Source: Microstegium vimineum
Lineage: Eukaryota > Streptophyta > Magnoliopsida > Poales > Poaceae
Assembly (NCBI GenBank): GCA_022036555.1
Contig: CM039130.1
Coordinates: forward strand, 4,722,897-4,786,896
DNA: 64,000 bases
Reading direction: 5' to 3'
Shown here: one piece after another, positions 1-12,475 of the stretch
Layout of the letters: every line of letters starts with the position of its first letter
Position numbering within the stretch: position 1 is the first letter of the stretch
Made by a program: the position numbers and the translations under genes
Notes under the pieces: generated by a model
Seen by the model: only the letters and a program-made list of their open reading frames with translations
Told to the model about the DNA's origin: nothing
The model's database searches: none

Positions 1-1050
1 CTCTCTTTTTTTCTATAAACTCTTTAGAACCGTAGACTATGTTGTCTAGAAGTGGCTAATTGAGTGATAATTTGTATCGATTGAGATCTTTTGTTATTTG
101 TTCGAAAACTTTTTTACTAGCTTATTTGACATTATCCTATTGCATTGACCTTACTATTTGGTAGTTTTATATACAAATAATAGTTTGGTGTACGCATGTA
201 CTATTTACTCGCGTGCACATATTTTAATTTTTTTTCTTAGATCTAGAAAAAAGAGAGACACATGTTGGTCTTTGGTATGGATTTGAGAAATGCCCCCTGT
301 GTTGGGCCTCAAGCTCCGCCACTAGTTGCTGGCGCTCCCAGTTCACCGCTGATGGATACCCACCTCACTATGGACAACGACGACTTTGTCAAATGCCACC
401 TTGACTACTTGACGTGTCAGAGAGACTCTCCGCTGATTCGTGAGCCTCCCAAGCAACCTCCTGCTATAAGACGATGCTACCATGGTGGAGCAAACGGTTG
501 GCGGCTTAGAGCCTCTCCAAAGTATCTACTTCCAAGCGAGGTGAGTTGCGCTAAAGACCTATCAGCGTCATCCACTTTGAAGCTGGAGGATTTTTATAAT
601 CTCTTCGACGACAACCTTACTACGTCTAACGCTGAAGCAATGGACACACTCTTTTTTGCCGTTGGAAAGGGCTCGTTCAGACCGCCGCGAAGGCGCAAGA
701 CAACCTCTAGGTCGCACCGTTGTGTCGATATTGGTTGTTTCCGTTTATCCAATATCGGAACAAGTGACCTTTTGCTAGGAAGGTCCAGCTACGGATGTCT
801 TAAGACAACATCCTTTGGCGCTTCATAGAAACACGTCGATACACAAATCTTTCTGTGTATTCTGAAAAAAAAACAATAGAGCCACACATGCCTGCCCCGC
901 CGGTGGGAGCGACACCACAGGGCGATGGGCAATGCTGTGCCACGTTATATATCATCAGCCTCGTCTGCCCTGCGAACTATCCATGCCGGCATATGCAGTG
1001 CCCGGCGGACTACAAACCGCCATCGACTGCCCATCCGGCCACCAACAACG
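1..1050. other. Unassigned left flank
   Basis: AT-rich at first (1-260), then a moderately GC-balanced stretch containing one open frame at 262-828. No repeat partner is visible elsewhere in the window: the tandem-duplicated sequence begins only near 1055. I recognise no LTR ends, terminal inverted repeats or RNA gene here. Confidence 0.4.
262..828 (+). CDS. Unidentified 188-codon open frame
   Basis: An ATG-initiated frame of 188 codons. The middle is acidic (LEDFYNLFDDNLTTSNAEAM) and is followed by a basic patch (PPRRRKTTSRSHR). I do not recognise a family. The acidic helix followed by a basic linker resembles plant retroelement-derived proteins, but this is impression only. There are no cysteine clusters, transmembrane segment or signal peptide, and no intron signals were assigned. 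It could be a chance or decayed transposon ORF. Confidence 0.2.
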   Translation: MLVFGMDLRNAPCVGPQAPPLVAGAPSSPLMDTHLTMDNDDFVKCHLDYLTCQRDSPLIREPPKQPPAIRRCYHGGANGWRLRASPKYLLPSEVSCAKDLSASSTLKLEDFYNLFDDNLTTSNAEAMDTLFFAVGKGSFRPPRRRKTTSRSHRCVDIGCFRLSNIGTSDLLLGRSSYGCLKTTSFGAS

Positions 1051-1054
1051 CCAC

Positions 1055-2272
1055 CAGTACGTACAGAGTGCCGATCGAGTAGGTTTCATCTTGCAGCGAT
1101 ATGATGTTGTTCTTGGACGTGTGCAGGACTGCAACAAGCAACAGACGCGTACGTCTAGGTAAGAAATTAGAAGAAACAGAGACGTGTGGGACAGCAAAAA
1201 CAGAGACGTGTTTTTTAATCCCCCCACCCCCATCCCCACCCCCAAGAAAGATGCTTAGTTGTTGATTGGTTCGTCGTGTAGACTCTTTTTTTGTGTTTGT
1301 TTGTTTATTAAAAGGGATCGATGCATGTCTTTGTTAACTGATGGGAATTAGATAGATTAGACAAAACAAAGGAGTGCAGCTAGGTAGGCATTTGTGCTTG
1401 CTCGCTCGATTTAGAGCGAACACGGAGTTAAGCGGCGTTGACAGTACGTTGAGCGAGGCACACAGGCACATCACATGTGTCCTTTTTTTTCATTAGAGGA
1501 AGTGGAGTAATATCTTATAGAACTAGTAGACAGTATCCTATCCAATCCGATGGCTTTGACATCCCATCCCGTCCTTGGTTGCTTGCAGCATGCATATATG
1601 TACTAGTAATATAAATAACGATCGAACACCTCTAATGCGTCCTGTCCTATCCTGTCCTGTCTCCAGATGAGCCGCGGCTGCCGTGGAGCATCCATCCATC
1701 CATCCAGTCACAAAATATCATCTCTGAATTTACGTTGCGATGAGGATTATCGCCAGAAAAGCAAAACGGATACGCAAGAAGTGCTAGCTGCGCATAATAT
1801 ATAAAAGCCAATAACGGCAGCGGACGGCCTAATAAAGCTAGCTGATTAGAGACGCACGGTGTTTATTCCTCGATCCTACGAAAGATCACGCCAAGATAGA
1901 CTAACAATGCGGGTTCTCTCATGCGACCTGACCTGACCTAACATCAATATGCATAGGATGACATATTTGACATGCTACTAGCTAGCTAGGGTAACAAGAA
2001 GCAGATCAATCGAGAGCAGGGAATTATTAATAAGCAGGTCAAGCATCACCAAAGCACTACTGCATGCTAATAACTTTTCGGTTTATCCAAAGCTTCATAA
2101 CAAATTAACAACGACAGGTACCAGACGACTTCGAACTCCATGGCAAAAAAAAAAAAACAAAAAAAAACAATTAATATCCCTCACTATTTCCCATGTTTCT
2201 TCTTCTTCAAACACAACAAACAAACACAACAAACAGACAAGAGATGTAGTATGTCTAGTTCAAATTCTGCTC
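1055..2272. repeat. Duplicated 3' flank of ULP2 copy 1
   Basis: This stretch pairs with 44889-47225 in the same order: the shared block starting with the tacagagtgccgatcgag motif, the motif around the cttgctcgctcga run near 1400, the cctgtcctgtctccag block near 1660, and the sequence running into the gene's stop codon. The second copy contains an extra LINE (45740-46497) missing here. It lies immediately downstream of the minus-strand ULP2 gene and probably holds its 3' UTR and terminator. A short atcc tandem run sits at about 1690-1705. Confidence 0.75.
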
Positions 2273-2562
2273 TTATTCTTTCTTCTTCTTACTCTTTCCA
2301 CAGAACTGTTCTATGAATGCCTTGGTATCATCGTCCCTGCTGTATCGTCTGCGCGGACAAGAATGGTCTGGTCTGTAAACTCTTGTGATCCACATCGCGG
2401 AGCCACTTTCCTCACAAAAAATTGTACCCGGAACTGGCACCATTCTACCGACGGCAGCCTCCTCATTATTCCCCTCTGATCTCTTCACACCGCTGTCACT
2501 GACTGCATTCGGAATTGCTTCACTTGCTTCTTCTGGTTCTGCAACCTTCGTGCCTTCATCAA
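2273..2562 (-). pseudogene. ULP2-like: ULP2 copy 1, exon 14 distal part with stop codon
   Basis: The C-terminal end of copy 1. It reads a repeat-unit remnant (E-G-T-K-V-A-E-P-E-E-A-S-E) and then the conserved tail: a WITRVYRPDHSCPRRR block and a lysine-rich end (KSKKKKE), closing with TAA at 2275-2273. It is nearly identical to the tail of copy 2 at 47226-47470. Compared with copy 2, the long segment between the 60-residue repeats and the tail is missing, so this copy underwent an internal contraction. The upstream boundary is the target-site duplication ATCAA (2558-2562) of the Tekay-like insertion. Confidence 0.85.
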
Positions 2563-3742
2563 TGTCACACCCAGTTTTAAAGATAAAACGAGATGCAATA
2601 TCTTATGTGTGTCCAGAGATCAGTCACACACATAAACCGACAAATTATCAAAATTGTACCATCACAAGTGTTTATTACATAGCGAATAAGTATCTATTAA
2701 TGATTATTACATAGCAACGGAAATATAAGATAACTCTCGCGAAGCTCCATAGCACAGGGACGTCAACTGGTTGACCCCAAACCTAGTAGTCCTCTGGATA
2801 CTCCTCATAACTCTGATAATCTGGTACCCATCCGGGATTTTTATCCAAATATGGAGAAATAAACAAACGTAAGTACTTTCGTACTCAACAAGTAAACATG
2901 GGGTTCATGAGGCTCAAAAGGTATGACACTGGTTAAACTGCATTAGCTTTTAAGTTATCACAATTTTAGCATAGAGGTAGCATCAATATTATCAACAACC
3001 CAAATAACCATATGATCGAGTAAACATGAATAATGAATAGCAAACTAGTAAATGATAGATTAAAGTCATTCTATTCCATAAGAATTCCAGGCCGCTCGTA
3101 TCCGTGAGCACGACTAATTTATCAGTTTTTAACACTCTGCAGAGGTTGTACACTTTACTCATGAGTCGTGTTACCCATATGCTCGGGTTTATAACTCCCA
3201 AAACACTGCCGAGGTGAGCGGGCAGGGTACACTATGAAGTCTTTCAAAGGGGCTCGCTGATACACCACAGACAGTACGGATCCACGGGTAAGGGGTATAC
3301 GGGAGCCCCGGGATGGTACACACACGCAGCGGTCCCCACTCCAGCCACAACCCGCAACCGCTCGGCAATGGCAACTTTCGTGAACTACCACATGCGAGAA
3401 AGTAACCCTATTACTGAACTAAAGCCAGAGCCATATAGCCCTCATGGTTGTACTGTAAATCCCGGGTGATCGCTTACGGAGGTTCTAGAGCATCTCAAAA
3501 ACTGTGCTCTAGATCACCCTAATCCATGTTGCTAAAAAGCAGATTTTATCATTGTTGCATAAGTCATTAGTCAGGTTTACATGATCATGGTTATTTCTCG
3601 AGAGCACTAGCTTGATCTACCCAAATGCATAGATTCCTAGGGTAACAAGGGATAAGGTACAAGTCTATGGTAAATCTATATAGGATATCAGGAAAACAAA
3701 TGCAATCATGAAATAATGATTTAAGTGATTAGGACAACAAGG

Positions 3743-5405
3743 ATGATTGAAAGGATCAAGATGCCCAAGAGGGGGGGGGGGGGGTGAATTGGGCTTGTTT
3801 TAAATTTCTAAAGAAAATATGAAAACCTATCAAATGCCAATCACCCCCTAGTGCCTACGATCTGTGTGTCCTAACTAGAAAGCGGTAGCAGTTCATAGGA
3901 ATTAAAAGCAACCTAAGCAATTCTAGTAGATAATATAAAAACAAGACAGAAAGTAATGTGGAAATGTAAAGAGCTAGGGAAAAGAAATTCTCAGTGACGT
4001 AGCGATTTTTTCCCGAGGTATCGAGGTGTCGACACCCCCCTTAGTCCTCGTTGGAGCACCTCGCAAGGTATCGCTCCCCCTCTACCCGCGCAAGGGTAGA
4101 GTGCTCTCTACGGGCTGATTCTTCGCCACTCCGGCTCGGTGAATCGCCCACAACCGATCACAGAAGCTTGGAGAAGAGCCGCCAACAATCTCCCGGCGGT
4201 CACTTCCTCCGAACACCACCAAACCGTCTAGGTGCTGTCGAACACCAAGAGTAACAAGTACAAGTCCTTCACTTGACCAACTCAAGGCTAGGAAGGTGGA
4301 TGGATGCACACAAGTCACTCCTAATCACTCTAGGAGGGAAGAACAAGATGAACTCTCTCTAATCTCTCCCTCACTAGCCTCTTGACTCTCCAAAAGGATT
4401 TCTCAAGGTGTCACCAGCTGAAACAATGGCCAAGAGTCACTCTAAGGACGAAGGGGGCAACTATAAATAGTCCCCACCTCCAAAACTAGCCGTTTTTACT
4501 TTTTCTTCTCTCTGCGAAGCCACCGGACTAGTCCGGAGCTCATACCACCGGACCATGCACACTGGTCCGGAGCTCACTCTGGATTCAAACTCAGGCATCG
4601 TTGGACTACTCTGCTTGGTCCGACGCACTGGTCCGGAGCCAGGGTGCTCTCTGAGTGAAAAACTCTCTCTTTTACGAACCACCGGACCACTCTCCTTGGT
4701 CCGGTGCCCTGGTCCGACGCTCTAGTCCAGAGCCAGGGGGCTCTCTGCATGAACCCAACCTCCTGTCTTGAGGCGTCGGACTAGCCGTCGGACTAACCTT
4801 CGGACTAGTCCGGAGCCTTCTCTGTCTCTGAACCAAGCCACCGAACCACTCTCCTATGGTCCGATGCTTTCCAGACAGGTGGTCCAGAGCTCCTCAAGCT
4901 GAGATTTTGCCTAAGTCAGGGACCGTTGGACCACTCTCCTTGGTCCGACGCCCACTTAGCAGAGTGGTCCGGAGCCTCTTTTTCCCCCTATTTCAACGGT
5001 TTTCGCTGAGGTTTCTCAAGGGATTTAGCTCCTATCATTTCTAGGGTTTACCAAGGGCTGAAAGCAAGGTCTCTAGGACTAGTTGTTACAAGTGTGCATA
5101 TATCCACTTTTCTAAACTCTCCTAGGTCAAGCTACTAATCTCATACCCCCTTTATAGTACGGTCAAAGGTAAAACAAATCCCTAGCTAAACTTTGTGCCC
5201 TTCTCAACCTTATGGCACTAAGAACTAGCCTAGTCTTCGACGTGTATCTTCATCCTTTGCAACCGAAACAATTTTCATCTTGGGGGCATGAATATCCATT
5301 AAGCCCATTCAAATTGCATCACTAATGACCTAACATTAATGACTTTGCCTCTGCAAAACACACGTTAGTCATAGTGATCTAGTATTGTCGTTAATCGCCT
5401 AAACA
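3743..5405. mobile_element. Putative solo LTR nested in Tekay 3' LTR
   Basis: Insertion of about 1.66 kb flanked by CAAGG on both sides (3738-3742 and 5406-5410). It starts near TGATTGAAAGG and ends CTAAACA, so the borders resemble TG...CA of an LTR, with one-base ambiguity at the left. No coding sequence is seen. The centre (about 4520-4990) is packed with CCGGAC/GTCCGG motifs, several palindromic (for example ccggactagtccgg at 4523). There is a run of 14 G residues at about 3771-3784. A solo LTR left by unequal recombination is the simplest reading. Confidence 0.55.
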
Positions 5406-6039
5406 CAAGGGTCCATGATTCTACAATGATCCCATGGATACTTGCCTTGCTCAAAGGGCTCCTGCTGATCCTGCTCAAAGAGAAACTCCTGGTCACCCAC
5501 GTACTGCTCACCGTCTGTACTCGATCACCACATCACATGCAATCATACAGAGGCATAACATGCAAGCAAACAATGGCTATAGATTAGAACAGTACACCAA
5601 TCATAATAAAACAAGATTAAAAGAATTTATAAAACAAATCTACGTCTCACTACGATCACATAGACGTTTGAATCACGAAAAACGGAGCTATAACGAAGAA
5701 GATATGAATTAAACAAGATTTTGAAAAGGGCAAGATTAAAACATTACCAAATTAATTTTCTTTGATTTTCAAAAGTAATTAACATAGATGAAATCTATAC
5801 TACTGGATAGAGCATAAAATTACGGATCTAACGCAACTTGAACGGATCGATTTGGATTTAAAATGAGCAGTTTAGAGACATTTGAAAAAGAGTGGCAAAA
5901 CTGTAATTAAGATTTTCTTTTTATTTTCAAAACAAAACGAAACAGAAAAGAATTACGCCTTTCAGAACAGAAAGCATAACGAGGGAATACGCCTTAGGAC
6001 CGCGGGTTCAGTCTTTAAAAAGGACAGGGGCTCTTTTGT

Positions 6040-7060
6040 AAAATGGGATGGCGAAGGGGTATCGGGCTCTGTTGTCCGCTCGATCCAGGATGGACGGCTG
6101 TGATTAGATCAAAGAGGGGCCAGGCGACGCACGGCGGCCAGAGTCAGAGACGCGGTGGCGCCATGGCCGGGCGGCGGCGGCGCAGAGCAATCCAAGGCCT
6201 TGGTGCACGAAACTCGACGCAACCGGGTCGGGAAGAGAGAGGGGAGGATGGCGAACACGATGGTGGAGTTGGTTGAAGCGATTGTGCACGCGGGCGAGCT
6301 GCTCACGCGGAGGGGCGGCTCAGCAGGGATGGGAACCACGGAGCCGTGCACCAGAGAGGTTGGGGAGGGAGTGAGAGCTCCTGGGGGTGCTCCTTACCAG
6401 ATTGCAAAGCTCGAGAACGGTCAGGTTGGGGAGGAGGAGCTCGGCAGCGCAGAGGTGGCGACGACGGCGCTGTGCTCGATCGCGGCGGCGCTGGGTGGCT
6501 CTGCGTTGTCCCGAGGGGTCGATGCGGGGCGGTGGGTGTGCGGGGGCCTGCTTTTATAGCTCAGGGACGCTCCGCGGGGAAGGAAGGGGGATCTCCGGCT
6601 CGGATTCGAGCACGGCGAGGATGGAAAGCGGCGGCGCAGAGAAAGGAAAGGGAGAGGAAGGAGAAGAGGGGAAAGGGAACTAGGGCGGGCGGTGGTCGAT
6701 TCTGGTGCCACGGAAAAGGGAAGGGAGGGATTTCCTGCTCCACATCGAGCTCGGTCGAGGGAGCAACATCGGCGCCGGAGCAATGGAAAGAAGGGGAGAG
6801 AAGAAAGGAAAGAGGAGCGGGAAAGAACTGCCATGCGGGGTCCTCATGTCAGCACCAAGAGAGAGAGAGAGGGCTGAGCGTGTGGGCCGGTGTGTCAGGT
6901 AGGGAGGGAGCGTGTGTCCGCGCCTGGGCTGCCAAGAGGGTTGGGCCGGTGCGGGATCGGGCCCAAAACCGAAAGAAAGGGAGAGGGGGAGGGAACTGGG
7001 CTGGGGGGGGGGAATGGCCTGCGGGCCAAAGGAAGAAAGAGAGAGAGAGTAAAGGGAAAA
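6040..7060. other. GC-rich, purine-biased segment inside the 3' LTR
   Basis: About 1 kb of strongly GC-rich, purine-biased plus strand (gga/gag repeats, agagagag runs) inside the 3' LTR. All six frames contain long open stretches because of composition; none shows a recognisable domain, so I do not call a gene. The 5' LTR lacks this part through a deletion. It probably corresponds to the transcribed part of a large LTR, but a captured host fragment cannot be excluded. Confidence 0.5.
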
Positions 7061-7358
7061 GGCTTTTTCTTTTCTTTTTCTGAAATTCCAAACACAATTT
7101 CAAATGAAATTTTGAATTCAAGTAGAATTTTGTAAATTCCAGTCAACACAAAATATTATGCACCAGCATGAATGCAACAATCATGTTCCTACTTGTGATA
7201 ATTTTATTTTACGAAATCTTTAATTAATTTCCCTAGGTTATAAAATGACCACACAAATGCATTTAAATTGCTTTTATTCTATTTTGAAAAATGCAAAATT
7301 TAGGGTGTTACAAATCTACCCCTCTTAAAGGAATCTCGTCCCGAGATTCAACTGGTAC

Positions 7359-10300
7359 TCACTCAAACAACTGCGGGTATGTTTGTTTCAGATCCTCTTC
7401 TCTTTCCCAAGGTTCCTCATCCACTGAATACCGATTCCACTGAACTTTGCACATACGAATGACTCGGCTCCGAGTGACTCTTTCTGCCATTTCCAAGATC
7501 CTTATCGGGTATTCCTCATAGGTGAGATCCTCCTTAACTGCCAACTCTTCCAAGGGTATCTACTCCTCTGGCACACGCAAACATTTTTTTAACTGTGACA
7601 CGTGGAACACATCATGTACACCTGCTAAACTCTCAGGTAACTCCAGCTGATAAGCCACTTCACCACGTCGTTCCACTATCTTGAAGGGACCAACGTATCT
7701 GGGTGCTAACTTACCCTTCATATTGAACCTCTTTATGTTTCTCATGGGTGACACCTTTAGATAGACATAGTCACCTACTTTGAAAGCCAAATCTCTTCTG
7801 CGGGTGTCAGCGTAACTCTTTTGTCGGGACTGTGCAACTTTCAAATTTTCTCGTATAGTCCGTACCTGTTCCTCTGCACTTCTCAACACATCGGGTCCAA
7901 ACACTTGACTTTCTCCCGTCTGATTCCAGAACAAAGGGGTTCTGCACTTTCTTCCATACAAAGCCTCAAACGGTGCCATCTTTAGACTTTTCTGGTAACT
8001 GTTGTTGTACGAGAACTCAGCATACGGCAAACTCTTATCCCAACTAGTACCATGTTGTAATGCACATGCCCTCAACATATCTTCCAATATCTGGTTGGTT
8101 CTTTCGGTCTGACCATCTATCTGCGGGTGATATGCTGTACTGAAGTTCAACTTTGTCCCCAGAGCGGAATGTATCTGCTACCAGAAGTGAGATGTGAACT
8201 GGGTACCCCTATCAGAGACAATCTTCTTAGGTACCCCATGCATGCACACGATTCTTTCCATGTATAACTCAACCAATTTCGGCCCGTGGTAAGTGGTCTT
8301 CACTGGTAGGAAATGTGCAACTTTAGTCAACCTGTCCACAATCACCCATATGGAATCATATCCTCTTGGAGTACGAGGTAAACCCACGATAAAATCCATA
8401 CCGACTTCTTCCCATTTCCACTCGGGAACCCTCATCGGTTGTAACAATCCAGCTGGTCGCTGGTGTTCTGCCTTAACCCTCTGACAGGTATCACACAGTG
8501 CCACATACTCTGCAACGTCTCTTTTCAATCCATACCACCAATACTTTTCCTTCAAGTCCAGATACATCTTGGTACTTCCGGGGTGTATAGAATAAGCTGA
8601 GTCATGAGCCTCTCGTAGAATTGTCTCACAGATCTCCTTCACTCTAGGTACACATAACCTCTTACCAAACCAAAGGGTACCATTGTCATCCAGACTGAAA
8701 CCCGGTGCCTTGCCAATCACAATATTCTCGGCAATCTCTTTTAGTTTCTCATCTTCCAACTGACCCTTGCGTATCTCTTGTTCCAAGGTAGGTTCCAAAA
8801 CTAACTCCACAGCATTAACAACAAAACCCAAGTTTAGATGCGCTATATGAGCACACAACTCTTTAGACTGTATCTCCAAGTGTACCTCATTGGCATAACT
8901 TTTTCTATTGAGGGCATCTGCCACAACATTCGCTTTGCCGAGGTGATAATGTACTTCCAAGTCATAATCCTTGATCAATTCCAACCAACGGCGTTGCCTC
9001 AAGTTCAGATCGGATTGGGTGAATATGTACTTCAAACTCTTATGATCCGTGTAAATATCACTCTTGTGACCGACCAAGTAGTGTCTCTAGATCTTTAGTG
9101 CATGTACCACAGCTGCTAAATCCAAGTCATGTGTAGGATAGTTCAACTCGTGCTTCCTTAACTGCCTTGACGCATAAGAAACAACTCTGCCTTCTTGCAT
9201 CAGCACACAACCAAGACCCAAGCGAGATGCATCACAATATATGGAGAAACTCTTGTTCAGGTCTGGCAAAATCAACACTGGCGCTGTGGTTAACCGCTTC
9301 TTTAACTCTTCAAAGTTAGTTTGACACTTCTCAGACCATACAAACTTAGCATTCTTCTCCAATAAAGCCGTCATTGGTTTAGCAAGCTTGGAGAAACCTT
9401 CAATGAATCTCCGGTAGTAACCAGCCAGTCCAAGGAAACTACGAATCTCAGTCACACTGGTAGGTGGATTCCAATTCAACACATCCGCCACCTTGCTCGG
9501 ATCCACTGCTATTCCACCATTTCCACCATTGGAGACAACATGACCTAGGAACGACACTTCTTTCAACCAAAACTCACACTTGGTCCTTTTAGCATACAAC
9601 TGATGTTCTCTAAGCTTCTGCAAGACCAATCTGAGATGTTCTGCGTGTTCTTCCTCATTCTTGGAGTAGACCAAAATGTCATCAATGAACACTACCACAA
9701 ACTTGTCAAGAAACTCCATGAACACCTTATTCATCAAGTACATGAAATAGGCAGGTGCATTGGTTAGCCCAAATGACATCACAGTGTACTCATATAACCC
9801 ATATCTTGTAGTAAATGCAGTCTTAGGTATGTCAGAGGCGCGGATCTTCAACTGGTGATATCCCGATCGAAGATCTATCTTGGAGAACACACAAGCTCCT
9901 TTCAACTGGTCAAACAGGTCATCAATCCTTGGTAGAGGGTACTTATTCTTGATGGTTACCTCATTAAGCGAACGGTAATCCACACACATCCGTTGTGTAC
10001 CATCTTTCTTGTCAACAAAGATCATCGGAGCTCCCCAAGGTGAAGAGCTAGGACGTATGAAACCCTTCTCTTGTAACTCCTGCAACTGTTTCTTAAGTTC
10101 TTCTAACTCATTAACCCCCATCCTATATGAACGCTTAGCAATAGGTGCAGTACCAGGCAAAAGCTCAATAAGAAATTCAATGTCGCGGTCGGGTGGCATA
10201 CCTGGCAAATCATCGGGGAAAACATCCGGGAACTCATCCACAACTGATTCATATTCACGACCATCATCATCCAGTTGATTCACAGTAGCTGTCGGCGGAG

Positions 10301-10715
10301 CTTTCAAAACAACTTCCACACTGATTCTATCCCCTGTAGGTGATGTCAGAACAACAACCTTCTCTTAGCACTGAATCACTGCCTTGTATCGTTTCATCCA
10401 ATCTAGCCCTAGTATCAGATCAATACCAGCTGTCCTCAGCACAATAGGTTCAACCTTAAAGGCTACCCCCCTTAGGAGCACACTAGCTGAAGGACTATAG
10501 TGAGTTGCAGACAAAGTCCCTCCCGGTGAATTTACTATTATGGGGGTTTTCATGGTTCGCAACAAAAGATCATGCATTCTAACAAAAGCTGCAGAAATGA
10601 AAGAATGCGAAGCTCCAGAATCAAAAAGTACAGTAGCGGGGATAGAGTTGATACTGAACGTACCCATCATAACTTCAGGAGTCTCCAATGCAGTATCTGC
10701 CGACATGTGGTTCAC
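7359..10715 (-). pseudogene. Tekay-like pol: protease-RT-RNase H-integrase-chromodomain
   Basis: Polyprotein in one frame order with domains, from the N-terminus: aspartic protease (VLFDSGASHSF, about 10630), reverse transcriptase with a CVDYRSLN motif and VVFIDDIL active site (about 9660-10070), RNase H (SIYCDAS, about 9240), integrase with an H-H-C-C zinc finger (about 8480-8620) and D-D-E core (GMDFIVGLP, DRGTQF, then GQTERTNQ), GPF-like module (about 7690), and a chromodomain (7359-7520) whose Y, W and Y aromatic-cage positions are present. Stops interrupt it at about 10367, 9086, 8177 and 7560; each can be explained by a single C-to-T or G-to-A transition. The enzymes would have copied and inserted the element in nuclei; this copy cannot make the full polyprotein. 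Confidence 0.9.
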
Positions 10716-10719
10716 CCTT

Positions 10720-11799
10720 CCAGTGTTGGCTGGTGGCTGTTGTCTTCCCCTCTGCTGATTGCTCTGGTTCTGAGGCGTCTGCTAGTTTTGCTTGTCGGGA
10801 CAGTTATAGGACATGTGCCCCTCCTTGTTGCAACGGAAACACCTATTGGGAGTGTTGGGAGCACTGTTCTTCATTGGAGTAGCATTGGGGTTCCCCTGAC
10901 GTGGCGCCTATGGCACAATCTGCTGCTGGTTCTGTGGACGCTGCGGGGTCTGACCACGGTTGCACTGATTGTTCGAACCCTGGTACCTCTACTGGAAGTT
11001 CTGTGGGGGGTTGGGACGCTGGCGGGTATTGCTTCCTGAAGCTGGTCCAGGAAGCCTCCTCTTCTTGGCTTCCATCTCCTTGCGCTTGTTATCAATAACA
11101 ATAGCGCGGTTCACAAGTGCTTGGTAGTTAGGGTAGAGATTGAACATGAGTTGCAACTGCAAACCATCGTAGAGTCCCTTCAGAAAGCGGCGCTGCTTGT
11201 CAGCGTCGTTGGCAACCTCATGAGGAGCATATCGAGACAACTGTGCAAATTTGTCCCGATACTCTGCCACAGTCATAGACCCTTGCCTCAGAGCTCTGAA
11301 CTTCTCCTGCTTGAGCTCCACTATGCCTTCAGGAATATGGTAAGACCTGAAGCTGTCGGTGAACTCCTGCCAAGATACCTCTGGTGCATTGTTGGGACGT
11401 CCATACATGTATGAGTCCCACCAATCTTGAGCACCACCCTGCAGCTGGCCAGATGCATATAGCACCTTCTCACGCTCATTGCATTGAGCGATGTTCAGTT
11501 GCTTCTCCATAGCTCTTAACCAGTCGTCCGCCTCCAGTGGTTCGGAAGCATGGGTGAACACCGAAGGGCGACCCTTCATAAAACTCTCCACGTTTGTCCC
11601 GTGGCTGGACAGGTGGTGGTGGAGGTGGTGGTGGTACAGATGGATTCTGGAGGTGTTGCATCATTGTCTGCATCAACTGTGTTTGCACTATCATGAACTG
11701 CTCCATGGTCGGGGGTACTGGTGGTGGTGGCGGTGGTGGTGGTGGTACTGGTGGTGCACCCCTACCACGGCCTCTGCCTCTACCACCTCTTGCGTCCAT
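10720..11799 (-). pseudogene. Tekay-like gag
   Basis: Starts M-D-A-R-G-G-R-G-R-G-R-G followed by two proline runs, then a retrotransposon gag domain (EADDWLRAMEKQL to RFLKGLYDGL, about 11120-11530) and a CCHC zinc knuckle (CFRCNKEGHMSYNC, about 10800-10845) that would bind element RNA. A one-base frameshift near 11580 separates the proline-rich head from the gag domain. Three TAG stops (10991-10989, 10910-10908 and 10784-10782) lie in the C-terminal part. The ATG is directly preceded by a gacag sequence that could act as a splice acceptor. Confidence 0.85.
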
Positions 11800-12475
11800 C
11801 TGTCATCCAAAACACATAGTATGACCTTTAGATTAATTGTTCATTGAAACATATGACTGAGCATAACTTTCTGAAATCTGAACCTTACAAGCGGTACTGT
11901 ACAACAGTCATATCTCACGCTCCAAAAATCAAAAAAATGTGAAACTTACGTGGTTGGAAATCTTATGAAATTGCCTACAACTTTCATAATTCTCACTTTT
12001 TCAGATTCTGAAGCGATATTAGGTGAAAACAGCAAGTTAACAAAACTGTTTCTGAGTTCCAGACTGCGCAGAAACCTCAACTTGTAACTGTCATATCTCC
12101 CAAACCAGAACAGGTATGAACGTAATTCAAGATGCATTGGAAAGGTACTGAAGTCTAGTTGTTGACATAAAAAATTCATGATCATTGGACGAACCATCTT
12201 TGATATACATCCAAAAGATTACTGACTGCTCCAGAAAAACAGCAAGATAGAAAACAGGATAACCCACCCGCTAGCACTTTTATTTATATCAAACCTATTT
12301 GTTTTTAACTAAGGAACTTGTGGACAGGCCCACAATGTTCCAGCACTCATAACAAAACTCCAAATCACTCATAATCATAATAACAAACCATATAATGAAA
12401 CCATGTTCACCAGACACGACAAGACTCGACTCAACTCTCGCTGCTAGCGTTTATTACATCAGGGTGGTACTCAAC

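Larger units (their letters stand above)
2563..7312 (-). repeat. 3' LTR of Tekay-like element (with nested insertion)
   Basis: About 4.75 kb as it stands, or roughly 3.1 kb after removing the nested putative solo LTR (3743-5405). Both ends match the 5' LTR: the first about 500 bp (to the attctattcc motif near 3070) and the last about 270 bp (from the taaagggaaaagg motif near 7049). Visible differences between the two LTRs near the left end are nearly all transitions. A polypurine tract (minus-strand aagaggggtagatt) abuts the inner border at 7313-7330. Confidence 0.88.

Noticed and set aside
6043..7083. Several long GC-rich frames on both strands
   Set aside because: Low-complexity, composition-driven frames in an LTR; no domain or start/stop structure supports a protein.
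10572..11039. Hydrophobic plus-strand frame resembling a membrane protein
   Set aside because: Antisense shadow of gag and protease; leucine/valine richness comes from reverse-complemented Gln/Asn/His codons.
11491..11847. Glycine/tryptophan-rich plus-strand frames
   Set aside because: Antisense of the proline-rich gag start.
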